64,000 nt of DNA from Clostridium cadaveris (GCF_020911725.1 NZ_CP076620.1:74501-138500); one strand, 5' to 3'; counted from the stretch's first letter, positions 44,376 through 54,228 are shown. The notes: a model not told the origin generated them from the letters alone. Translations and numbers: made by a program.

Positions 44376-44543
44376 ATGATAAATGATATGAAAAAACAGG
44401 GGATGAAAGATTTTAGAGGAGAGACAAGAGTAACAAACTATTCTATGCAAAAAGTATTTAGTGATTTTGGATTCAGAAATGTGGAAACTTTTAAAGGGTA
44501 TTATGATAATCCAACTGAGGACGCATATAGATATCATTTATAA
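44376..44543 (+). pseudogene. Acetyltransferase-like C-terminal remnant, 55 codons
   Basis: A short frame encodes VTNYSMQKVFSDFGFRNVET and ends KGYYDNPTEDAYRYHL. The pattern of a changed residue pair, then GF..V..F.GYY.NP.EDA, resembles the end of a GNAT acetyltransferase. There is no ribosome binding site at its ATG and no N-terminal half upstream, so it is probably the tail of a deleted gene. Confidence 0.5.
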
Positions 44544-44800
44544 GGGATTAAGATGAATAAAGATAATGACGTAGATAAAAGAAGAAATTCTTGAAATTAA
44601 AATATAATAAAAACTTACTATTGGAAACCTAAATGGTTTCCTTTTCTTTATAAAATATAGTATATCAAGAAGTATGGATTTATTTTTCTTTTGAATGTAT
44701 TCGCTTAAATTCTTAATGATTTAGGGTTATGTTAACATACGTTGCTTGTAGCAACAGCTTAATATTGATTATAATATACTTAAAAAAGGAGGAGCTTTGT

Positions 44801-45210
44801 ATGTTTAATGAAAATCTAAAGGCAATGAGAAAAGCAAAGGGAATTTCGCAAGAAGAACTTGCTATTAAAATAAATGTAGTTCGTCAGACAATTCTAAATA
44901 GGAGAAAGGACTATCTGTACCTGATGGGGAGATGTTAATTCGAATTGCTGATGTTTTTGAAGTATCGGTGAGTTAACTTTTAGGAGCAATGGTAGATGGT
45001 GAAAAAGATATTAATACAGTGGCAGAACAACTATCCAGAATTAACGAGCAGCTAGCAATTAAAAATCGTCGCTATAACCGTATTTGGAAGACTATTGCCA
45101 TTGTTATTGCGGCTCTTGTTGCCTTAAATATTTTATTATTTGCAATAAGTGCAGTGAATGTAGCGAAGTTAATTACAACGGAAACAGAAACTGTACGTCC
45201 AGAAAAGTAA
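44801..45210 (+). pseudogene. Decayed XRE-family regulator with membrane tail
   Basis: The start is good (ATG 44801 after AAAGGAGGAG) and encodes MRKAKGISQEELAIKINVVR of a Cro/C1 helix-turn-helix. A missing base near 44896 shifts the frame. The next codons would give TISKWEKGLSVPDGEMLIRI except that Trp is now TAG, and later Glu is TAA (SVS*LLGAM). The C-terminal part (44989-45210) still encodes a coiled coil and one membrane helix (IWKTIAIVIAALVALNILLF). A frameshift plus two stops show real decay, not a sequencing slip. Confidence 0.85.
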
Positions 45211-45271
45211 ACAAGCAAAGAGAATCCTAAAATATAGAGACTAAAGACATTTGAGAAAAGAGGGAGTTAAG

Positions 45272-45754
45272 GTGGCAAATTCAAAAATTAAAACTAATGC
45301 TATGAGAATTTTAGATAAGGCAAAAGTAAACTATAATTTATATAATTATGACAGCAATGGAGAAGCTGTAGATGGTGTATCTGTAGCTCATATGATAGGA
45401 AAACCAGAAGAGCAAGTGTTTAAGACTTTAGTAACTCAAGGTGCCAGCAGAGAATTTTATGTTTTTGTAATTCCGGTAGCAAAGGAATTGGATTTGAAAG
45501 CAGCAGCAAGATCTGTAGGAGAAAAGTCAGTTGAAATGATAAAAGTGGCTGATATAAATAAGATAACGGGATACGTACGTGGTGGATGCTCACCTGTAGG
45601 AATGAAAAAGAGCTATAAAACTGTCATAGATGCAGCCTGTGAAAATGTAGATACGATAATAGTAAGTGCAGGAAAGATAGGATATCAGATAGAAATAAAA
45701 CCAAAGGAATTGGTAGAGCTTGTAAGAGGAGAAATTGAATCAATAATCCATTAG
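45272..45754 (+). CDS. ybaK: Cys-tRNA(Pro)/Cys-tRNA(Cys) deacylase, YbaK/EbsC family
   Basis: This 160-aa protein edits mischarged Cys-tRNA(Pro). Family motifs include NAMRILDKAKVNYNLYNYD, VFKTLVTQG, FVIPVAKELDLKAAA and YVRGGCSPVGMKK, the GGxSPxG substrate loop. The length is typical. The start is GTG 45272, about six bases after AGGGAG. The TTG at 45251 precedes that site and is rejected. It stands alone, with a hairpin after the stop. Confidence 0.9.
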   Translation: MANSKIKTNAMRILDKAKVNYNLYNYDSNGEAVDGVSVAHMIGKPEEQVFKTLVTQGASREFYVFVIPVAKELDLKAAARSVGEKSVEMIKVADINKITGYVRGGCSPVGMKKSYKTVIDAACENVDTIIVSAGKIGYQIEIKPKELVELVRGEIESIIH

Positions 45755-45785
45755 GATAGTTGATAAAGAAAATATAAAAATAGAG

Positions 45786-45820
45786 ATTGACAATACGTAC
45801 TGTTAATATGTATTGTCAAT
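45786..45820. terminator. Hairpin between convergent genes
   Basis: ATTGACAATAC pairs perfectly with GTATTGTCAAT around 13 bases that can pair further. The T-run is better on the minus strand, so it probably ends the phosphohexomutase operon and also ybaK. Confidence 0.65.
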
Positions 45821-45838
45821 CAAGATATACTAACTTAA

Positions 45839-47251
45839 CTAAAGCTTAAGACAATTACTCATTGCTTTGCACACATCTTCGGCCATTTCTTTATTAGGCA
45901 TTTCGCAGAACAACCTTATAAGAGGCTCTGTTCCAGAGAATCTAGCGATTATCCAGCCTCCGTTTTCAAAGTAAACCTTGCATCCATCAATATAAGATAC
46001 TTTTTCTACAGGGTAATTGAATGTTGGAAGAAGTTTTTCAGTAAATAACTTGTAGGCTAGATCTTCTTTTAACTTTGGTGTTAAAGTAAAATTCTGTTCT
46101 GTAAAGTATAAACTTCCATATTGATCAGTTATTTCAGAGTAAAGTTCGGAGAGGCTCTTTCCAGTTATAGCTATCATTTCAACTAAGAAAGCGGCAGCAT
46201 ATATTCCATCTTTACCGTGTATATGACCTTTTACAGTAAGACCCCCAGAGGACTCACCCCCTATTATTGCATCTGTTTCAGTCATTTTAGATGATATATG
46301 TTTAAAACCAACAGGAACTTCGTAACATTGTTGTCCAAAATCTTTTGCAACCCTATCTAATATGTGAGTTGTGGAATTATTTCTTACAATAGGTCCACGC
46401 CAGCCTTTATATTTCATTAAATAATAATATAAAAGAACTAAGATCTCATTTGGGTGAAGAAAGTCGCCGTTATTATCAATGACACCTATACGGTCAGCAT
46501 CACCATCTGTTGCTATTCCTAAATCGCAATTGTATTCTAGAACATAATTTCTAAGCTTGCTTAGGGTATTTATGTTTGGAGCGGGAAGTCTGCCTCCAAA
46601 TAGAGTGTCATGTCTTTCGTGAATAACTAGAAGCTCACATCTTAGAGTCATAAGAATAGTACTTAAGGAAGTTTGACTTACGCCGTACATTGGGTCGAGA
46701 GTTATTTTCATTCTTGATTTCATTATAGCTTCAGTATTTACCTTATCTAAGATGCTGTCTATATATTCATTGAATGGATCGATTTCTTCGATTAATCCTT
46801 GTTTTTTAGCTTCATTGAATTCAATAATAGAAACAGGAACATCATTAAATTTATCTATATATTGCTCTATTTTGTTGGTGACAGTTTCATCAGCATCGCG
46901 ACCACCATGGGTAAAAACTTTAATGCCATTGTATATTGCAGGATTATGGCTGGCTGTTATGGCCATTCCATAATGTAAATCATACATATTTACAGTGAAC
47001 ATAATAAGTGGGGTTGGGGCCTCTCTATCGAGGATACGACAATGTATATTCTCAGCCGCCATAACTTCAGCCGCCCAGCGAGCTGATTGTAGTGAAAGAA
47101 ATCTTCTATCATAGCCTATACATATACCATTGTCTGACTTTCCTTCATCTTTCATCATTTTAGCAAGGGCACGAGTTAAAATTTGTACATTAGATTTTGT
47201 GAACTCGTCACCTATTATGGCACGCCATCCACCAGTTCCAAATTTAATCAT
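45839..47251 (-). CDS. Phosphohexomutase (phosphoglucomutase/phosphomannomutase)
   Basis: The 470-aa enzyme has all four family motifs: the phosphoserine loop TASHNPAIYNGIK (about 100), the metal-binding DGDADR (about 243), the sugar-binding GESSGG (about 333) and the phosphate-binding SGTEP (about 435). It interconverts hexose-1-phosphate and hexose-6-phosphate. It lies 31 bp after the YesN-type regulator gene and in the same direction, so it is co-transcribed with a two-component system. That suggests it processes an imported sugar phosphate. Confidence 0.92.
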   Translation of the reverse strand: MIKFGTGGWRAIIGDEFTKSNVQILTRALAKMMKDEGKSDNGICIGYDRRFLSLQSARWAAEVMAAENIHCRILDREAPTPLIMFTVNMYDLHYGMAITASHNPAIYNGIKVFTHGGRDADETVTNKIEQYIDKFNDVPVSIIEFNEAKKQGLIEEIDPFNEYIDSILDKVNTEAIMKSRMKITLDPMYGVSQTSLSTILMTLRCELLVIHERHDTLFGGRLPAPNINTLSKLRNYVLEYNCDLGIATDGDADRIGVIDNNGDFLHPNEILVLLYYYLMKYKGWRGPIVRNNSTTHILDRVAKDFGQQCYEVPVGFKHISSKMTETDAIIGGESSGGLTVKGHIHGKDGIYAAAFLVEMIAITGKSLSELYSEITDQYGSLYFTEQNFTLTPKLKEDLAYKLFTEKLLPTFNYPVEKVSYIDGCKVYFENGGWIIARFSGTEPLIRLFCEMPNKEMAEDVCKAMSNCLKL

Positions 47252-47282
47252 AAATATTACCTCCCACTTTGTATTTTTTAGA

Positions 47283-48077
47283 TTAATGATTGTTTAATTT
47301 ATCTTTAAACTCTTTTGGAGTAACTCCAACTATTTTTTTAAAGGTTACACTAAAATATCTTTGATCTTTATATCCTATTTGCTCAGCGATTTCATAAATC
47401 TTTGTAGATGGATTTGAGAGAAGTTTACAGGCTTTTTTTATACGGTAATTAGATATATAGTCACCAATTGTATAGCCAGTCTCCTCTTTAAATATTCGAC
47501 TTATATGGCTATCGCTTATCATAAGATTTTTAGCAATGTCTTTTACTCCGATGTCATTAGAATAATTGATCTTTATATAATCAACTGCTTTTTGGACATA
47601 AGCTGATTTTGCTGTATCGCTGCAAGAGAAGTATTCCTTGAAGAATATTATTCTGCTGTCGCTAGTCTTATCCATTTGATATTGAAGTTTATCAAGTTGC
47701 TTTTTCTGATGTATTTCATTACAGGCATGTTTTATGCTGTTTAATAACTCATCATCATCAATAGGTTTTAATAGATAATCCTTTACTCCAAGTTTTAAAG
47801 CACTTCGAGCATATTCAAATTCACTGTAACCAGACATGATTATAAAAACGGTATTTGTTTTTGAAATTACTTTTTCTATCATCTCAATTCCATCGAGACC
47901 AGGCATTTTAATATCCGTTATTACTATGTCAGGATGCAGTTTTTCAATTATTTCGGCACCTTCAATACCATTTTCTGCTTCTCCAATAACTTCACAGTCT
48001 ATATCCTCCCAAGGAGTAGTGAAGATTAGCCCTTTCCTAAGAAGGCTAGAGTCCTCTACAACAACTACCTTATACAT
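47283..48077 (-). CDS. Response regulator, AraC type (YesN-like)
   Basis: This 264-aa protein has a receiver domain (about 1-120; VVVEDS acidic pocket, phospho-Asp in IVITDIKMPGLDG, YLLKPID). A C-terminal AraC helix-turn-helix pair follows (about 165-262; DIAKNLMISDSHISRIFKEE and IAEQIGYKDQRYFSVTFKK). It pairs with the YesM-like kinase encoded 4 bp upstream. Regulators of this class usually control a nearby sugar transporter. The AfuABC-like genes upstream are the likely target. Confidence 0.93.
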   Translation of the reverse strand: MYKVVVVEDSSLLRKGLIFTTPWEDIDCEVIGEAENGIEGAEIIEKLHPDIVITDIKMPGLDGIEMIEKVISKTNTVFIIMSGYSEFEYARSALKLGVKDYLLKPIDDDELLNSIKHACNEIHQKKQLDKLQYQMDKTSDSRIIFFKEYFSCSDTAKSAYVQKAVDYIKINYSNDIGVKDIAKNLMISDSHISRIFKEETGYTIGDYISNYRIKKACKLLSNPSTKIYEIAEQIGYKDQRYFSVTFKKIVGVTPKEFKDKLNNH

Positions 48078-48081
48078 GAAA

Positions 48082-49830
48082 TCACTCCTCCGATTTAATC
48101 ATAGGTACAGCGAGAATTACTGTAGTACCTATGTTTTGTTTGCTTTGTATCTTAATGCCATACTTTTCACCATAGTAAAGCTTTAATCTTCTGTTTGTAT
48201 TTTGAAGTCCAATACTGTCATTAGTTTCTGAGGATTTAATAGCTGTCTTTATTTCTGCTAACTTTTCCTCACTCATTCCTATGCCGTCATCTTTTACTTC
48301 AAAGACTATATCTTCATTGTTTTGATAGAATCTTATAGATATTGTACCAGCACCGATTTTATTTTCTATGCCATGAATTATTGCATTTTCAACTATAGGT
48401 TGTATAGTAAGCTTAGGAATTTTACAGTATAGGATATTAGGATCTACATATATATCTATATTTAATTTCTCTGCATATCGTATTTTCTCTATAGCTAAAT
48501 AACTCTCGATAAATTTCATACTTTCTTCAACAGTGACTATATCTATGTGATTATTAATATTATTTTTAAGAAGTAAACCAAGCTTTGTTACAACAGTATT
48601 TATATCGTCAAATTGTTTTAGCTTTGCGAGCCACTTTATTGAATCAAGGGTATTATATAGAAAGTGAGGGTTTATCTGAGAGTAGAGATTTTTGAGCTCG
48701 GCTAATCTCAGTCTATCCTGCTTTTCTAAATTAACCTTGAATAGATTATCAACTTTAACAATCATCTTATTTAGTCCGCTTGCAAGATCACCGATTTCAT
48801 CATCCCTATTTATATCTGTTCGAGCTGTCATATCACCAGTTTCTACTTTTTTAATCACAGAGACTATATTTTTTATAGGCTTGGTTACACTACGAGCTAG
48901 AACCCATGAAACTATAAAGCATAAAAGGAGTGAAAATACAGCAATTATTGATGTGGTTAATGTTATATAGTTGAAATTATCCAATATTAGATCCACTGGT
49001 ACTGAACACATTATTATAAGATTATTCATATTTGAATTTTTGTTTGCCACTAAAAGTTTTTGATCATTTAAATTGTAAAATCTAGTACTAAGATCATTTT
49101 TGATAAGTGAATGCTTAAAATCTGCATTAAAGAAATTTACTTTATCCATTGGAAAAGTCTCATTATAAACTACATAGAACTGTTTGTCTGTAATGGTGTA
49201 AGCTAGTGGAAGAGAACCTTCACCAGCATGCATATAATCTCTTAGGGCTTTTTCAGGGATATCTATAACTGCATAGCCAATAATTTTGTCACCATCCCTT
49301 ATAGTTTTAGCAATGGATAAGGCTATTTCTACACCGTTATCCATAGTATATCTGTTTGGATATACTATAGGAGATATGCTATTAGAGATAGCACGGAATA
49401 ATCCCCATTGTCTATTATGTGAAACATTATAGATTTTAGGTAATTTAGAAGTGGAAACGGAAAAACTATCATCAGCTTTAAATAAGTGCATCTCCATTTT
49501 AGATGTTTGTCCAGATAGCAACAGATACATCTTATTATAAATTTTGTTGATATCTTCTTGAGATTGATTATTTATGCTCAAAATACTATAGATCTCTGCA
49601 TCGTTGCAAAATACAGTAAGCTTGTCTTTGTAAGTGGTTAATAAATTATTGACTCTGGATTCTGTAACTTGAGTAGCTTGAATTAACTGATTTTCAACTC
49701 TATTCATAGAGACTTGCTGTGATATAAATTTAGTAAAGAAACCAAGCAAAATTACTGGAAGTATGCTAACTAGCATAAAGTAAAATAATATTTTAGAAAA
49801 AAAGCTTCTTCCTTTTGCTTGATTTTTCAT
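48082..49830 (-). CDS. Sensor histidine kinase, YesM type
   Basis: The 582-aa kinase has a membrane helix near residues 12-32, an extracellular Cache-like sensor of about 240 residues, and a second helix (about 283-305). HAMP follows, then the His_kinase domain with His in YSQINPHFLYNTLDSIKWL and an ATPase domain (VENAIIHGIENK, KDDGIGMSEEK, GLQNTNRRLKLYYG). This lineage senses extracellular sugars or related ligands, sometimes with a binding protein. It heads the operon kinase-regulator-phosphohexomutase. Confidence 0.92.
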   Translation of the reverse strand: MKNQAKGRSFFSKILFYFMLVSILPVILLGFFTKFISQQVSMNRVENQLIQATQVTESRVNNLLTTYKDKLTVFCNDAEIYSILSINNQSQEDINKIYNKMYLLLSGQTSKMEMHLFKADDSFSVSTSKLPKIYNVSHNRQWGLFRAISNSISPIVYPNRYTMDNGVEIALSIAKTIRDGDKIIGYAVIDIPEKALRDYMHAGEGSLPLAYTITDKQFYVVYNETFPMDKVNFFNADFKHSLIKNDLSTRFYNLNDQKLLVANKNSNMNNLIIMCSVPVDLILDNFNYITLTTSIIAVFSLLLCFIVSWVLARSVTKPIKNIVSVIKKVETGDMTARTDINRDDEIGDLASGLNKMIVKVDNLFKVNLEKQDRLRLAELKNLYSQINPHFLYNTLDSIKWLAKLKQFDDINTVVTKLGLLLKNNINNHIDIVTVEESMKFIESYLAIEKIRYAEKLNIDIYVDPNILYCKIPKLTIQPIVENAIIHGIENKIGAGTISIRFYQNNEDIVFEVKDDGIGMSEEKLAEIKTAIKSSETNDSIGLQNTNRRLKLYYGEKYGIKIQSKQNIGTTVILAVPMIKSEE

Positions 49831-50152
49831 ATTGCCACACCACCATCAAAACTATTTTAATGAATAATTTCATTGAATTTCTTATATAAAATAAGTATAC
49901 CATTTAGAATATTTTTAATAAACTTTTGCATATTTATATATTTTTTTAATTAAGATTAAGTAAATTATATAAATTTATATATAAAATTATTCCTATTAAC
50001 ATATCCAAGATATAAAACTGATAAAGCTTTATATCTTAGATTAAATAGGAATTTTATTTTATAGCTATGAATTTTCTCTGACGTCTAGTATCTAGATAAT
50101 AGCTTCTAAGCTTCAGTGGAGTTGAATCTCTATCTGAATTTAAGAATTCAGT
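49831..50152. other. Intergenic region with nested hairpins
   Basis: This 322-bp gap lies between the kinase gene start and the permease gene end. It contains a strong stem AAGATATAAA/TTTATATCTT (about 50010-50038) inside an outer ATTCCTATT/AATAGGAAT pairing. A second palindrome CTGAATT/AATTCAG lies next to the permease stop. These probably terminate the transporter operon. The kinase promoter should be in the AT-rich half near 49860-49980. Confidence 0.55.
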
Positions 50153-51826
50153 TTATATTACTGAAACTTTACCTTTGCTTATCCATGAGAATAGAGCAAG
50201 AGATAATACTGTAGCTAATGTAAGAATAGATGCAAGAGCTGCTGCTGTACCAAAGCTATTTCTTACAACTTCAGTATATATTGCAACGGATATAGTAGAA
50301 GTTTTTCCTGTGTATAACATTATGCTGGAGCTTAATTCATTTATACAAGTAATCCAACTTAGTATTGCACCAGATAAAACTCCTGGAGCCATAAGCCTTG
50401 CAGTAACCTTGAAAAAGGTCTTCATAGGTGATACTCCCAAGTTTATTGAAGCCTCTTCTATACTAGGATCAATTTGCTGCATTATTGCGCTTCCGGATCT
50501 TACTGTGTAAGGTATCTTTCTTACAACATATGCTATTACTATGATGAAAGGAGTACCTGTTAGAAGTAGAGGTTGTTTATTGAATGCAACAAGCAAGCTG
50601 ATACCTAATACAGCGCCTGGTATAACGTAAGGGAACATTATAAGCAGGTCTAAAAATTGAGAAACCTTTCCTTTTTGTTTTACAGTAAGGTATGAGATAA
50701 ACATACCAAATACCAATATTACAACTATAGCAATAGATGCAAATATGAAAGTATTGCTTATATTAGTTGATAATCTAGTTAATATATTTTTATAACTATC
50801 TAAGCTAAACCCATTTACAAATATAGGACCGTTAGTTTTTATAAATGATGTGATAACTACAACAAGTTGAGGTAATATTGATATAAGTGCTATAAGATAA
50901 ACTAAAGCAGAGATTAAAACTCTTTTTCCACCTTTTAATTTAACAACTTCAGGTGGACGTAAACTTGTCATGACATAATTTTTTCTAGACACAAAGTATT
51001 TTTGTGCTAAGAGTACTATTGTAGAACAGATAACAATGACTACACTTAAAGCACTTGCTAGGTTTGCATTACCACCCATTTCACTCATATATTCCTCATA
51101 TACTAGAACTGGTAGAACTTTATAGCCTTCTCCTATAAGCATAGGAGTTCCGAAGTCTGCTAGAGAGGACATGAATACCATTACTGCACCAGCTGCTATT
51201 GATGGCATTACAACAGGAAGAGTGATAGTCATAAGTCTCCTTAATTTGCTTGAGCCTAGATTTTCAGCAGCTTCTTCAAGAGACTTATCTATACTGCCCA
51301 TAGCTCCTGATACATACAAATACACATAAGGGAATAGCTTAAATGTAAATACAAGTATAATTCCAAGCTTTCCGTATATAGGCGGCATTGTTATATTTAT
51401 ATTTTCAAGAATCTTAGTTATAAAACCGCTACGGCCGAACAACATTATCCAAGAATATGCTCCTATAAATGGAGGAGACATAAGGGACATGATTATCATA
51501 GTACGTACAGCTCTTTTTCCTGATATATCATATCTTGTCATGGCATATGCTAGAGGCACACCAATTAAAGTAGCTGTTAAAGTGGTGATTATAGATACTA
51601 CCAAACTATTTTTTAAAGTGTTGTAGTAGTATGGTTTTGTAAAAAAGGTTTTATAATTATCTAATGTGAAGCCAGGTGTTTCACCAGTAAAGAAACTTCT
51701 ATAAATAAGTGAAGAGAAAGGATATATAAGGAATAAAACCAGCAACAAAACAGTTACTATCTTCACTATTGTCCAGAAGTCCATATGGAAGCTAAATTTA
51801 CCTTCCTTTGAACGTCTTTTTACCAT
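50153..51826 (-). CDS. Iron/sugar-phosphate type ABC permease, fused double unit
   Basis: The 557-aa protein has about twelve membrane helices made of two homologous halves. Each half has an EAA loop (LEEAAENLGSSKLRRLMTIT and IEEASINLGVSPMKTFFKVT). This fused arrangement is typical of AfuB/FbpB-like permeases of the Fe3+ group, some of which import hexose phosphates. Its start overlaps the ATPase gene stop by 7 bases. With the ATPase and binding protein it forms a complete importer. Confidence 0.92.
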   Translation of the reverse strand: MVKRRSKEGKFSFHMDFWTIVKIVTVLLLVLFLIYPFSSLIYRSFFTGETPGFTLDNYKTFFTKPYYYNTLKNSLVVSIITTLTATLIGVPLAYAMTRYDISGKRAVRTMIIMSLMSPPFIGAYSWIMLFGRSGFITKILENINITMPPIYGKLGIILVFTFKLFPYVYLYVSGAMGSIDKSLEEAAENLGSSKLRRLMTITLPVVMPSIAAGAVMVFMSSLADFGTPMLIGEGYKVLPVLVYEEYMSEMGGNANLASALSVVIVICSTIVLLAQKYFVSRKNYVMTSLRPPEVVKLKGGKRVLISALVYLIALISILPQLVVVITSFIKTNGPIFVNGFSLDSYKNILTRLSTNISNTFIFASIAIVVILVFGMFISYLTVKQKGKVSQFLDLLIMFPYVIPGAVLGISLLVAFNKQPLLLTGTPFIIVIAYVVRKIPYTVRSGSAIMQQIDPSIEEASINLGVSPMKTFFKVTARLMAPGVLSGAILSWITCINELSSSIMLYTGKTSTISVAIYTEVVRNSFGTAAALASILTLATVLSLALFSWISKGKVSVI

Positions 51827-52899
51827 GATAACGCCTCCTCGGTGTCAGCGTTGTATAATCCGATCTTTGAAGGATTAAATGATATACGAACCTTTTCTCC
51901 ATTTGCTTTTACTGTATCCGTATCTTTTGTATACTCATTAAGTTCTATAGTTTGACCATTATCTATTTCAATTTCATAATTTACGAAATCTCCTAAGAAG
52001 GTAGAGATAGTTATTTTTCCTTGAATTCCTTCGTCAGAGAAAATAAGCTGTTCAGGACGAGCAGATATTATAACTTTTCCAGTATAATCTTTCTTTATTG
52101 GAGCTATAAATGTAGAGTCATTTCCAAATCTAACTTCTGCAGTGTTATTAGGAAGAACCTTCGTTATTTCTCCATTTATAAAATTAGATGTTCCTATAAA
52201 TCCAGCAACAAATATGTTTGCAGGTTTTTTATAAATTTCTTCAGGACTACCTACTTGCATTATATCTCCAGATTTCATGATTGCAATTCTATCAGAGATT
52301 GCAAGTGCTTCTTCTTGGTCATGAGTTACGTAGATTGTAGTTATTCCAACTGTTTTTTGCAGTTTTCTTATTACAGTTCTCATTTGAACTCTAAGTTTTG
52401 CATCTAAGTTAGATAGAGGCTCGTCCATAAGAAGTATTCCAGGTTCTATAACAAAAGCTCTAGCTAGAGCAACACGCTGTTGTTGTCCTCCAGAAAGTTC
52501 AGATGGCTTCCTATCCTTTAATTGAGCTATTTGTACCAACTCTAAAGCTTTTTCGACTCTTGAGGCAATTTCATTTTTAGGCACTTTTTTTGCTTTTAAT
52601 CCATAAGCAACATTTTCATATACAGTTAGATGAGGGAAGATAGCGTAGTTCTGGAAAACCATGCCTATGTCTCTCTTGTGTGCTTCAACTTTATTTATTA
52701 CTTTGTCGCCAAATAGAATCTGACCATCCTCAATAGAGTTAAATCCAGCAATCATACGCAATAGGGTTGTCTTTCCGCATCCAGATGGTCCAAGGAGAGT
52801 AAAAAATTCTCCTTTCTTTATATCAAGACTTAAGTCCCTAATTGCTATAAAATCACCGTATTTCTTTTCTACATCTTTAATTACAACATTGTGGCTCAT
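51820..52899 (-). CDS. ABC transporter ATPase, AfuC/PotA type
   Basis: This 359-aa ATPase has Walker A GPSGCGKTT, signature LSGGQQQRVALARAF, Walker B LLMDEPLSNLDAKLR and YVTHDQEEA. A C-terminal TOBE domain (about 235-355) is typical of the iron/spermidine/sugar-phosphate group. It drives the fused permease encoded directly downstream. The gene lies 72 bp after the binding-protein gene. Substrate is inferred only from family and neighbours. Confidence 0.93.
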   Translation of the reverse strand: MSHNVVIKDVEKKYGDFIAIRDLSLDIKKGEFFTLLGPSGCGKTTLLRMIAGFNSIEDGQILFGDKVINKVEAHKRDIGMVFQNYAIFPHLTVYENVAYGLKAKKVPKNEIASRVEKALELVQIAQLKDRKPSELSGGQQQRVALARAFVIEPGILLMDEPLSNLDAKLRVQMRTVIRKLQKTVGITTIYVTHDQEEALAISDRIAIMKSGDIMQVGSPEEIYKKPANIFVAGFIGTSNFINGEITKVLPNNTAEVRFGNDSTFIAPIKKDYTGKVIISARPEQLIFSDEGIQGKITISTFLGDFVNYEIEIDNGQTIELNEYTKDTDTVKANGEKVRISFNPSKIGLYNADTEEALSW

Positions 52900-52971
52900 A
52901 GCGCACCTCCTAAATATATGTATCCGTTATATGACAGAGAGGACATTTCTTAGAAATGCCCTCATAAAAGC

Positions 52972-54006
52972 TTATTTACCAACAACTATGTCTTTCCATT
53001 TGTTGAGGATATCTGCCTTACCAGTAGCTGCCCAGTCGAAGTCGTAGTTAACAATTTTTATATCGCTCATTTTTGGTAAGCCCTTTGGTGGCTCCATGTC
53101 GTTACGTACAGGACGACGGTTATATTTTTCAGCCATCATACTCTGACAATCCTTCCCAAGAACGAAGTTTATGAACTGCTTAGCTCCATCAGGATTCTTA
53201 CATCCCTTTATAAGTGCTATACTGTCTGGAACTGCGCTTGTACCATCGCTAGGATATATATATCCAACATCTGCACCAGCGGTTACATAGTTTTGAGCTT
53301 CTTTTTCAAGAGTTAAACCAACACTGTACTCACCATCAGCAACTCCCTTATAAACTCCAGATGAACTAGATAAGACTTTTCCATCAAGGTTTGAATAGAA
53401 ATTCTTTATAAAATCCCAGCCTTTTCCGTCATCTTTTCCGTATGCAGTTATCATAGTTGAAAGAATAGTAAATGAAGAACCTGATTTTGCAGGATCAGCA
53501 TAAGCTATCTTTCCTTTCCATTTTGCATCTAACAAATCTGACCAAGATTTTGGAACATCAGATTCCTTTACTAGTTTTTTATTGTACATGATAACCATAG
53601 GTAGTGGAGATTCTCCAACCCACTTATGATTTGCATCTTTATATTCTTTTGATATAACTGAGTCTGCTTCAGGAGTAAACTCATCAAAATATTTTGTATA
53701 GTTTGCAACAGAGTCAGCTCCACCGCCCCAGAATACATCAGCTAATGGATTCTCAGCTTCTGCTTCAACTCTTTTTAAAAGTTCACCAGTACCAGCTGCA
53801 ACTACATTAACAGTGATACCTGTCTTTTCTTGGAATTCCTTTACTCCAGCGTTAAGTGGGTCAGCTGGGTGAGGTGAATATACTGTAATGGATCCCTTCG
53901 ATGCGCTATCGTCCTTTTTAGCTGAATCATCAGCTTTTTCTCCACATCCTGCCATCATGCCAACAGCTAATACAGCAGCTATTAAGCCAGCAATAGATTT
54001 TTTCAT
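52972..54006 (-). CDS. ABC substrate-binding lipoprotein, AfuA-like
   Basis: The 344-aa lipoprotein has lipobox MMAGC and a type II binding fold of the COG1840 group (ITVYSPHPADPLNAGVKEF, ADVFWGGGADSVANY, SGSSFTILSTMITAYGKDDG written here in part as SSFTILSTMITAYG). Relatives bind Fe3+, 2-aminoethylphosphonate or hexose phosphates. In Actinobacillus AfuA the ligand is a sugar phosphate. ATG 54006 is chosen because GGAGG is eight bases before it. ATG 54012 is only two bases away. It is first in the transporter operon. Confidence 0.9.
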   Translation of the reverse strand: MKKSIAGLIAAVLAVGMMAGCGEKADDSAKKDDSASKGSITVYSPHPADPLNAGVKEFQEKTGITVNVVAAGTGELLKRVEAEAENPLADVFWGGGADSVANYTKYFDEFTPEADSVISKEYKDANHKWVGESPLPMVIMYNKKLVKESDVPKSWSDLLDAKWKGKIAYADPAKSGSSFTILSTMITAYGKDDGKGWDFIKNFYSNLDGKVLSSSSGVYKGVADGEYSVGLTLEKEAQNYVTAGADVGYIYPSDGTSAVPDSIALIKGCKNPDGAKQFINFVLGKDCQSMMAEKYNRRPVRNDMEPPKGLPKMSDIKIVNYDFDWAATGKADILNKWKDIVVGK

Positions 54007-54031
54007 TACCATAACCTCCTAAAATTTTAAT

Positions 54032-54061
54032 ACGTTATACTTAAATCCTATAACGTTTACA
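54032..54061 (-). promoter_or_regulatory. Inverted repeat and cre-like site upstream of the AfuA-like gene
   Basis: ACGTTATA and TATAACGT form an inverted repeat with a 9-base spacer (54032-54056). The minus strand at 54061-54048 reads TGTAAACGTTATAG, matching 12 of 14 positions of the CcpA cre consensus TGWAANCGNTNWCA. It may give catabolite control, or be the YesN-type regulator's site. Confidence 0.5.
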
Positions 54062-54228
54062 ACTATAAAACAACGTGACAATTCTGCTATTTTGTTAGAA
54101 ATATCATTATTTTTTCAATTAAAATACAATAAATAGAAGATCTATATACTTAAATTATGAGCTATAATAGAACAATTAAGTGATATTAGAGTAGTCTTTT
54201 AATTGATTTTATTTAGAAATAAATAAAA

